A DNA stretch of 33,844 bases from Actinomycetota bacterium (GTDB lineage Bacteria > Actinomycetota > Coriobacteriia > Anaerosomatales > Anaerosomataceae): the NCBI GenBank assembly GCA_009773565.1, contig WSXY01000016.1, forward strand, positions 1 to 33,844. Direction: 5' to 3'. The translations under genes and the position numbers were made by a program. Every line of letters begins with the position of its first letter. The stretch's first letter is position 1. The notes beneath the pieces were generated by a model that was given only the letters and a program-made list of their open reading frames with translations, made no database searches and had not been told where the DNA came from. Shown one piece after another: positions 28,322-33,844 of the stretch.

Positions 28322-28906
28322 TTACGAGCCGCCGAACGCCTCGGGGTAGAGTTCCCGGTAACGCGCCTGCTCCGCGAGAACGCGCTCAACGTACACGCGC
28401 GTCTCCGGGAATTGGGCCACCGTCAGCGTCGTCGTCTTGCCTTCGGTGATCCAACGATCGACATTGCCCGAGCCCGCATTGTACGCCGCGAGCGCCGTTT
28501 CCGTGTCGTCGTACTTGCCGAGCAGGTCGGCCAGGTGCCTCGTGCCGATCGCGATGTTCACGTCAGCGTCCTTCAGGCGTTCGGTATCGATGGCGCCTGC
28601 GATGCCTTCCGCAGTGGCGACTTCCTCGGCTGTCGACGGCATCAGCTGCATGAGGCCGACGGCGCCGGCATGCGAAACCTGCGACCGATCGAAGCCGGAC
28701 TCGGCGTTGATGACCGCCGCGATCAGGTAGGGGTCGAGCTTGTGGCGGTCTGCAGCCGACTCGATGGCGGTCGTGTAGCGCAGCGGATGGTACGCCCGCT
28801 GCCACCAGAGGGGTCCCCGGAGCGCGAGCAGAAGCACCGCTCCCAGCACGAAGATGACGATCACCGGGACGGCGCGATGGAGCGCGAGCGGGTGCTCACG
28901 CGACAC
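28322..28906 (-). CDS. Lytic transglycosylase (SLT domain, Slt/MltE-like)
   Basis: 194 aa from GTG at 28906 (GGGGAGG upstream), overlapping the end of coaE by 11 nt. N-terminal membrane anchor ([19 protein letters not shown]), then a goose-lysozyme-type SLT fold: [17 protein letters not shown] with catalytic Glu, [51 protein letters not shown] and [10 protein letters not shown]. It cleaves peptidoglycan on the outside of the membrane. 13 bp separate it from uvrB on the same strand. Confidence 0.93.
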   Translation of the reverse strand: MSREHPLALHRAVPVIVIFVLGAVLLLALRGPLWWQRAYHPLRYTTAIESAADRHKLDPYLIAAVINAESGFDRSQVSHAGAVGLMQLMPSTAEEVATAEGIAGAIDTERLKDADVNIAIGTRHLADLLGKYDDTETALAAYNAGSGNVDRWITEGKTTTLTVAQFPETRVYVERVLAEQARYRELYPEAFGGS

Positions 28907-29507
28907 GCGGCGCCACCTCCCCGTCCCAGAACGCCTGGAGCTCCTCGCGATAGTTCGCAAGGTCGCTGTCGTTCTCGATGACGTAGTCGGCGATCTCGCG
29001 GCGCTCGGCGTCGGAGGCCTGGCACGCGATGCGTCGTTCGGCATCGTGCTCGGTCATTCCGCGCGCAAGCAGCCGCTCGATGCGCGTGTCCTCGTTCGAG
29101 GAGATCGCGAGCACGGCATCCACCAGCTCGATGAAGAGCGGCGCCTCGACAAGCAGCGGGATATCGATGATGACGACCCGCGGCGGCTGCGCCTGGAGCG
29201 CGAGCGCGTCGAGTGCACCGACGGTCATCGCGTACACCGGCGGATGCATGAGAGCGTCAAGCTCGAGCGCACTTTCGCGCGTCGCGAAGGCAAGCGCTGC
29301 GAGACGGGCGTGGTCGATGAGGCCGTCCTCGCCGAGGATCTCCGGCCCGAACTCCTCAAGGACCGCCCGGTAGCCGGGCATGTCCGGATCGAGCAAGCGC
29401 TTTGCGATGTCGTCAAGATCGAGCACGATGGCGCCGCGCGCCTCGAAGAACGCGGTCGCGGTCGACTTGCCCGAACCGATACCACCGGTCACTGCGAGTA
29501 CGAACAC
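28896..29507 (-). CDS. coaE: Dephospho-CoA kinase
   Basis: 203 aa, normal length. GTG start at 29507. P-loop VTGGIGSGKSTA at about 7-18; DLDDIAKRLLDP, the DLDA-like substrate region; HPPVYAMTVGAL; VVIIDIPLLVEAPLF; ISSNEDTRIERLLARG with lid Arg residues; and CQASDAERREIADYVIENDSDL. Catalyses the last step of coenzyme A synthesis. Sits between rpsA and the lytic transglycosylase on the same strand; rpsA-coaE linkage is seen in other bacteria. Confidence 0.95.
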   Translation of the reverse strand: MFVLAVTGGIGSGKSTATAFFEARGAIVLDLDDIAKRLLDPDMPGYRAVLEEFGPEILGEDGLIDHARLAALAFATRESALELDALMHPPVYAMTVGALDALALQAQPPRVVIIDIPLLVEAPLFIELVDAVLAISSNEDTRIERLLARGMTEHDAERRIACQASDAERREIADYVIENDSDLANYREELQAFWDGEVAPRVA

Positions 29508-29520
29508 GTGCGATCACCCT

Positions 29521-29540
29521 CCCCGAGAGATGCCTCGGGG
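29521..29540 (-). terminator. Stem-loop upstream of coaE
   Basis: CCCCGAG-GCATCT-CTCGGGG on the minus strand: a 7-bp stem whose 3' arm runs into the coaE ribosome-binding region (GGGGAGGG). It could attenuate rpsA transcripts or limit coaE translation; without a T-run, termination is unsure. Confidence 0.35.
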
Positions 29541-29591
29541 CCGGACATCCGCGCGAGCGGCGGTCCGACCCCGTGCGTTACAGATACGTTC

Positions 29592-29605
29592 CCGGCAGAA
29601 GCCGG
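29592..29605 (-). terminator. Weak stem-loop just after rpsA
   Basis: CCGGC-TTCT-GCCGG, a 5-bp stem 2 nt after the rpsA stop. No T-run, so it may only protect the 3' end. Confidence 0.3.
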
Positions 29606-29607
29606 TC

Positions 29608-30987
29608 TTACTCGGCAGCCTCGGTGTCAGCCTCGGCGTCAGCCTCAGGATCGGCGTCGACGGCTTCGTCGGCTTCCGGTGCGGCTTCGGGCTCGGCAGC
29701 CTCGACTTCGGGCTCCTCGGCAGCTTCTACCTCGGCGGCTTCAACCTCGGGCTCCTCGGCGGTCTCGACAGCCTCAACCTCGGGCTCCTCGGCGGTCTCG
29801 GTCTCGACGGCGTCGGCCTCAACGGTCTCGGCGTCGTCATCCTCGGACACAAAGTCCTCGGCGGGAACCGGAACGGCGTCCTCAATACCGAGCTCCTCGT
29901 TCGCCGCGCGAAGCGACAACGAGATGCGGCGGCGCTCAAGGTCGACATCCATGATCTTGATCTGGACTTCCTTGCCGACAGCCACGACGTCCTCGGCCTT
30001 CTCCACGTGGCCCTGGGCCATCTCGGAGATGTGCACGAGACCCTCGACGGCGTCACCGATCTCGACGAACGCGCCGAACGGAACGATCTTGGTGACCTTA
30101 CCGGTCACGATCGCGCCGATCTCGAAGCCCTTGACGAGCTGCTTCCACGGATCGTCCTGAGTCTGCTTGAGGCCAAGCGAGATGCGCTCGCGGTCGAGAT
30201 CGACGTCGAGCACCTGCACTTCGACCTTGTCGCCGACGGTGACGACCTCGGACGGGTGATTGACGTGGCTCCAGGACAGCTCGGAGATGTGCACGAGTCC
30301 GTCGATGCCGCCGAGGTCCACGAAGGCACCGAAGTCGACGATCGAGGAGACGGCGCCCGGCAGGATCATGCCCTTGACGAGCTTGCCGAGAATGTCCGAA
30401 CGCTCCTGCTTGCGATCCTCTTCCAGCACCACGCGGCGCGAGAGGACGACGTTGTTGCGGTTGCGGTCCATCTCGATGACACGGCACTCAAGACGCGTGC
30501 CGAGGAACGAGTGGAGGTCCTTCACGCGGCGAAGGTCGACAAGCGATGCCGGCAGGAAGCCGCGCAGGCCGATGTCGAGGATGAGACCGCCCTTGACGAC
30601 CTCGATGACCTCGCCTTCGACGTTCTCGGCAGAGGTGAACTTCTCCTCGACCTGAACCCAGGCGCGCTCGTAGGCGGCGCGCTTCTTGGAAAGGATGAGA
30701 CGGCCGTCCTTGTCCTCCTTCTGGAGAACCAGAGCCTCGATCTCGTCGCCGAGCTTCACGATATCGCTCGGATCGGCATCCTTGCGGATGGAGAGCTCAC
30801 GGGCCGGGATGACGCCTTCGGACTTGTAGCCGATGTCGAGCAGGACTTCGTCCCGCTCAACCTGCACGACGATACCGGTTACCAGGTCACCGTCATCGAA
30901 ATCGGTGATGGTGCCGTCGATGAGAGCATGCATTTCCTCATCGGTATACTCGCGGTCGTCCTCGATAATGCTGTCGTACTCTACCAC
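29608..30987 (-). CDS. rpsA: 30S ribosomal protein S1
   Basis: 459 aa from GTG at 30987 (AAGGGG about 8 nt upstream); TTG at 31005 is a less likely start because it lies upstream of that site. Four S1 RNA-binding domains: DLVTGIVVQVERDEVLLDIGYKSEG; NVEGEVIEVVKGGLILDIG; GMILPGAVSSIVDFGAFVDLGG with DGLVHISELSW; and GAIVTGKVTKIVPFGAFVEIG with EGLVHISEMAQGHV. A long acidic Glu/Ala/Val tail of about 90 residues follows, built partly of a repeated EEPEVEA unit. Four-domain S1 is the usual actinobacterial/Firmicute form. Helps mRNA binding to the ribosome. First gene of a likely rpsA-coaE-transglycosylase-uvrB run. Confidence 0.96.
   Translation of the reverse strand: MVEYDSIIEDDREYTDEEMHALIDGTITDFDDGDLVTGIVVQVERDEVLLDIGYKSEGVIPARELSIRKDADPSDIVKLGDEIEALVLQKEDKDGRLILSKKRAAYERAWVQVEEKFTSAENVEGEVIEVVKGGLILDIGLRGFLPASLVDLRRVKDLHSFLGTRLECRVIEMDRNRNNVVLSRRVVLEEDRKQERSDILGKLVKGMILPGAVSSIVDFGAFVDLGGIDGLVHISELSWSHVNHPSEVVTVGDKVEVQVLDVDLDRERISLGLKQTQDDPWKQLVKGFEIGAIVTGKVTKIVPFGAFVEIGDAVEGLVHISEMAQGHVEKAEDVVAVGKEVQIKIMDVDLERRRISLSLRAANEELGIEDAVPVPAEDFVSEDDDAETVEADAVETETAEEPEVEAVETAEEPEVEAAEVEAAEEPEVEAAEPEAAPEADEAVDADPEADAEADTEAAE
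29741..29800 (-). repeat. 33-bp tandem repeats in the rpsA acidic tail
   Basis: Two identical 27-bp stretches begin at 29741 and 29774, a 33-bp period (11 codons, centred on TAEEPEVEAV). More degenerate copies lie toward 29700. In-frame repeat that could vary in copy number between strains. Confidence 0.7.
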
Positions 30988-30993
30988 TGTGGT

Positions 30994-31015
30994 GGCCCCT
31001 TCCAAGTTCGGGGCC
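30994..31015 (-). promoter_or_regulatory. Hairpin masking the rpsA ribosome-binding site
   Basis: On the minus strand GGCCCC pairs with GGGGCC across a 10-nt loop (GAACTTGGAA), and the 3' arm contains the rpsA Shine-Dalgarno. S1 is known in enterobacteria to repress its own translation through leader structure; this could serve the same purpose, but that is inference. Confidence 0.4.
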
Positions 31016-31114
31016 CCGGGTGCTAACGTCTCGGTCGCTTGCTGTCCGGTCGGTCATGCTCTCGGGGGGCTTACAGGACTGTTCACTCACACGCGGGCGC
31101 GCGCAAGCCCTGAG

Positions 31115-31123
31115 ATGATACCA
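31115..31123 (-). promoter_or_regulatory. Candidate extended -10 promoter for rpsA
   Basis: TGGTATCAT on the minus strand fits an extended -10 (TG-n-TATnnT); no clear -35 is seen. It would give a leader of roughly 120 nt before the rpsA GTG, enough for the hairpin described at 30994-31015. Confidence 0.35.
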
Positions 31124-31167
31124 CCGCAGGGAAGGAAGTGCGAGATGAAATCGAACTCATAACTTTC

Positions 31168-31196
31168 CTGCCATGCTATAACATATCTGCTATGCT
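31168..31196 (+). promoter_or_regulatory. Candidate promoter giving a leaderless mntA mRNA
   Basis: CTGCCA, a 17-bp spacer and TATGCT; the ATG at 31204 follows the -10 by 7 nt with no ribosome-binding site, the same geometry as at crcB. If correct, the ATG at 31192 lies within the -10 and cannot be the start. Confidence 0.4.
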
Positions 31197-31203
31197 TGCC
31201 AGT

Positions 31204-31803
31204 ATGAAGACTCTCTCTGACATCGGCTCCTCACTGATCTCGCGGCGCATTTCATTGGGAATGTCCCAGCGCGAGCTCGGTGAGCATCTGGGCGTGAAGC
31301 AACCTCAGATCGCGCGCTGGGAGGCGGTTGCCTACCGCACCGCAGCACTCGAGAGCGTGGCTGCCGTCGCACAAGTGCTCGGGATCCAGCCGGATGCGGA
31401 TGCGCCCGGTGATACCGCTCTTGCGGCTGAGGAGCGCTCAGCATACGTGACGAAACTTCGAGGCTCCGATCACGAGGCCCATGCCGCTCTTATGAGGACC
31501 GGCGCTTTCCCTGGTGCAATCGCAGCGTTCTGCAGGACTCACCACGTGGAGCGTCTCGAACTCTTCGGCTCGGTACTACGCAATGACTTCGGACCTGAAA
31601 GTGACGTTGACGTACTCGTCACGTTCGCGGCTGACTCGCCACCACAGTCTCTTTCAACGCTGGCCGACCTGGAGTTGGAGCTCTCGGGTCTCTTCCGGCG
31701 CAAGGCCGACCTTGGAACCCGCGTCTCGGTCATGCAGACCGAGAACTACCTGCGCAGGCGCCACATCCTTGAGACAGCGAGGCCGCTCTATGTGGCGGGA
31801 TGA
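31204..31803 (+). CDS. mntA: XRE-family HTH fused to MntA-type nucleotidyltransferase antitoxin
   Basis: 199 aa from ATG at 31204 (upstream in-frame ATGs at 31138 and 31192 are possible but less likely). Residues 1-62 are an XRE helix-turn-helix (ISRRISLGMSQRELGEHLGV, KQPQIARWEAVAYRTAAL). Residues 104-199 are a minimal nucleotidyltransferase: LFGSVLRNDFGPESDVDVLVTF holds the GSx10DxD motif (G122, S123, D134, D136), then ADLELELSGLFRRKADLGT. MntA antitoxins neutralise HepT by adding AMP to a Tyr in RX4HXY. The HTH fusion would let the antitoxin bind its own promoter. Overlaps the hepT start by 14 nt. Confidence 0.9.
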   Translation: MKTLSDIGSSLISRRISLGMSQRELGEHLGVKQPQIARWEAVAYRTAALESVAAVAQVLGIQPDADAPGDTALAAEERSAYVTKLRGSDHEAHAALMRTGAFPGAIAAFCRTHHVERLELFGSVLRNDFGPESDVDVLVTFAADSPPQSLSTLADLELELSGLFRRKADLGTRVSVMQTENYLRRRHILETARPLYVAG

Positions 31804-32125
31804 GGCGCTCGTCCTCGACATGCTGATTGCCGCGAGAAGAGCCCGAACGTACCTCGGCGAGACCAGTCTCGAAGACCTCAGCACCGACACCCTGCTCCAG
31901 GATGGCCTGGTGCGCCAGCTTGGCATTGTGGGCGAGGCGGCTTCAAGGATCTCAGGCGTGTACCAAACCGCCCACGAGGACGTGCCCTGGCGCGATGTCA
32001 TCGGCATGCGCAACCGGCTTGTTCACGCGTACTGGGACACCGACGTTGGCGAGGTGTGGCGGACGGTCACCAACGACCTCCCGGACCTCATCGACACGCT
32101 GGAGCGGCTCGTACCACCCGAATAG
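31790..32125 (+). CDS. hepT: HepT-like HEPN ribonuclease toxin (DUF86)
   Basis: 111 aa from ATG at 31790. All-helical HEPN protein: MWRDEALVLDMLIAARRART, VRQLGIVGEAASRISGVY, WRDVIGMRNRLVHAYWDTD. The catalytic RX4H is R74-H79 and the full RX4HXY with Tyr81 is intact, the target of AMP transfer in HepT/MntA (type VII) systems. Probably a tRNA- or mRNA-cleaving toxin. Converges on polA with 3 bp between the stop codons. Confidence 0.9.
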   Translation: MWRDEALVLDMLIAARRARTYLGETSLEDLSTDTLLQDGLVRQLGIVGEAASRISGVYQTAHEDVPWRDVIGMRNRLVHAYWDTDVGEVWRTVTNDLPDLIDTLERLVPPE

Positions 32126-32128
32126 CCG

Positions 32129-33844
32129 CTACTTCGCGCTCGCCCAGTTCGGCCCGGAGCCGACGGTCACTTCAAGCGGCACCGCGAGCTTCACGACATG
32201 GCCCATCGCCTCGCGCACCATCGCCGAGAGACGCTCAAGCTCGGCCGGTGGCGCCTCGAAGACGAGTTCGTCGTGCACCTGGAGCACCATCCGACTCGCG
32301 AACCCGTCAGCGCGAAGCCTGCGATCGACCTCGATCATCGCGAGTTTCATGATGTCGGCGGCGCTCCCCTGCATCGGGTGGTTCATCGCCGTTCGCTCAC
32401 CAAACGCTCGCATGTTGTGGTTGGAACTGGCGAGCTCGGGGATCGGCCGCCGGCGCCCGAACATCGTGACCGCATAGCCCTCGCGGTGTGCCTCGGCTAC
32501 CGTCCGGTCAAGGAACGAGCGTACCTGCGGGTACGCGGCGAAGTAGCGGTCGATCATCTCCTGCGCCTCGCCGTAGCCGATCTTGAGCGTGTCGCCCAGC
32601 CCGTGCGCGCTCTGCCCGTAGACGATGCCGAAGTTGACGGCCTTCGCACGGCGGCGCATCTCGGGCGTGACATCGGCGGGATCCACGCCAAAGACGCGCG
32701 ACCCGGTGACGGAGTGGAAGTCGTGGCCGGATGTGAACGCCTCGATGAGGCCAGCATCCTGCGAGAGATGCGCGAGCACCCGGAGTTCGATCTGCGAGTA
32801 GTCGGCCGAGACCATGAGGTCGCCCGCCACGGGTGGCACGAACGCGGCGCGGATACGCAGACCGAGTGCGGTGCGCACGGGGATGTTCTGGAGGTTCGGG
32901 TTGCTGCTCGAAAGCCGACCGGTCGCGGCAACCGTCTGGTTGAACGATGTGTGGAGCCGCCCGTCCTCGCCCACCAGGCGTGGCAGCGCCTCGATGTACG
33001 TGCTGCGCAGCTTCGTGAGTTCGCGGTACTCGAGGACTTTCCCCGCGATCGGGTATGCCCCGACGAGACCGCCGAGAACCGATGCGTCGGTGGAGTAGCC
33101 GGTCTTCGTCCGCTTACCCGATGGCAGGCCGAGCTTGTCGAAGAGCACCTCGCCGAGCTGTTTGGGCGAATCGATGTTGAAGTCACACATCGCAAGCGCG
33201 AGAATCTCGGCTCGCAACGCTTCGATGCCCGCGCCGGTCTCCTCGGCAAGGGCGCGCAGAACGGTGCGATCGACGCCGACACCGACTTCCTCCATGCGTA
33301 CGAGCACGGGCACGAGCGCCATCTCGCAGCGGCGGAAGACGTCGGCTGACGCCTCGCGCTCAAGGGCAGCATCCAGTATCGACGCGAGCTCGGCGACAGC
33401 CTGCGCGGAGTCAGCGGGCGTTGCGTTCTCGGGAAGCCGTCTGCCGAGAAACTCTCCGGCAAGCGTCTGCAGGTCGTATGTCGATCGGTTGGACGCGAGC
33501 ACGTATGCCGCAATGCCGCAGTCGAAGAGCCGAGCGTCGTCAAGCGCGTCGCTCGCGCTATGGTCGCGCGACGCAACGCTTCCCGGCGGGCAGTCAGCTT
33601 CCACGAGCGCCTTCATGTCGGCAGCGGCAAGCTTGCAGCTGCCGAGGAGCCCGTGCCACGCCGCATCAGCGTCGGCTCCGCGCAGCGACGCGACCGTTCC
33701 GCCTGATGCGACGGCAATCTCGCGCTCGTCAACGAACAGGCACTCGCCGCCGCCGTCCGCGGACGCGAGGCCGACCCAGCCGGCAGGTGGCGTCTCGGTA
33801 AGCTCGCGCACCCACTCGCGCGCGGGCGAACCCGTGAGCGTGCG
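32129..33844 (-). CDS. polA: DNA polymerase I (C-terminal part; N-terminus outside window)
   Basis: About 571 residues are visible; the 5'-3' exonuclease domain should lie beyond the window end. Polymerase motifs are complete: TGRLSSSNPNLQNIPVR, motif A SADYSQIELRVLAHLS, motif B RRRAKAVNFGIVYGQSAHGL and motif C LQVHDELVFE. The 3'-5' exonuclease-like domain at the visible start (GWVGLASADGGGECLFV, KLAAADMKALVE, LFDCGIAAYVLASNRSTYDL) lacks the DxE and other acidic residues, so proofreading is probably absent, as in mycobacterial Pol I. Role: Okazaki fragment processing and repair synthesis, including after UvrABC incision. Confidence 0.96.
   Translation of the reverse strand, partial: RTLTGSPAREWVRELTETPPAGWVGLASADGGGECLFVDEREIAVASGGTVASLRGADADAAWHGLLGSCKLAAADMKALVEADCPPGSVASRDHSASDALDDARLFDCGIAAYVLASNRSTYDLQTLAGEFLGRRLPENATPADSAQAVAELASILDAALEREASADVFRRCEMALVPVLVRMEEVGVGVDRTVLRALAEETGAGIEALRAEILALAMCDFNIDSPKQLGEVLFDKLGLPSGKRTKTGYSTDASVLGGLVGAYPIAGKVLEYRELTKLRSTYIEALPRLVGEDGRLHTSFNQTVAATGRLSSSNPNLQNIPVRTALGLRIRAAFVPPVAGDLMVSADYSQIELRVLAHLSQDAGLIEAFTSGHDFHSVTGSRVFGVDPADVTPEMRRRAKAVNFGIVYGQSAHGLGDTLKIGYGEAQEMIDRYFAAYPQVRSFLDRTVAEAHREGYAVTMFGRRRPIPELASSNHNMRAFGERTAMNHPMQGSAADIMKLAMIEVDRRLRADGFASRMVLQVHDELVFEAPPAELERLSAMVREAMGHVVKLAVPLEVTVGSGPNWASAK

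Noticed and set aside
29620-29860. CRISPR or other spaced repeat array
   Set aside because: The repeats are in frame and encode the acidic tail of S1; there are no unique spacers of constant length.

Overview
The window is high-GC bacterial chromosome. The protein families and gene order (uvrA, uvrC, rapZ and yvcK together; amtB-glnK-glnD; a proofreading-deficient DNA polymerase I; several short actinobacterial-type membrane-anchored proteins) suggest an actinomycetote, possibly a Coriobacteriia-like anaerobe. That placement is inference, because no rRNA or marker tree can be run here.

Layout. At 1-6.6 kb a minus-strand run carries uvrA, uvrC, a small holin-like membrane protein, rapZ and the start of yvcK, the last three closely packed or overlapping. 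At 6.8-10.6 kb a plus-strand nitrogen operon carries amtB, glnK and a glnD-like PII-modifying enzyme. At 10.7-15.8 kb are acs, larE, an AarF/UbiB-like kinase with a small coiled-coil partner, and fluC/crcB. At 15.8-18.5 kb lie a Zn/Cd-type P1B ATPase and a PH-domain membrane protein. At 18.5-19.9 kb are two paralogous anchored extracytoplasmic proteins. At 19.9-20.6 kb is a RHH/PIN toxin-antitoxin pair. At 20.7-26.2 kb is an accessory island of two Rhs C-terminal tips, each followed by a small membrane protein (candidate immunity), plus two IS3-like insertion sequences. At 26.2-33.8 kb are uvrB, a lytic transglycosylase, coaE and rpsA (minus strand), a HTH-MntA/HepT toxin-antitoxin module (plus strand) and most of polA (minus strand).

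Most notable observation. The P1B ATPase gene does not start where the uninterrupted frame suggests. A good ribosome-binding site and GTG lie upstream, and the extended frame supplies the missing first half of the heavy-metal-binding domain, with one in-frame TGA exactly at the first Cys of its CxxC motif (UPDC). A hairpin with a GUC apical loop begins its loop 18 nt after the TGA, as expected of a bacterial SECIS element. The gene therefore looks like a selenocysteine-containing metal-transport ATPase.

Second observation. The Rhs island looks like a stack of orphan polymorphic-toxin cassettes. Each carries a 181-bp near-identical core segment, a different unrecognised toxin tip and a membrane-embedded downstream protein. 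The upstream Rhs body is missing, and each cassette is bounded upstream by an insertion sequence.
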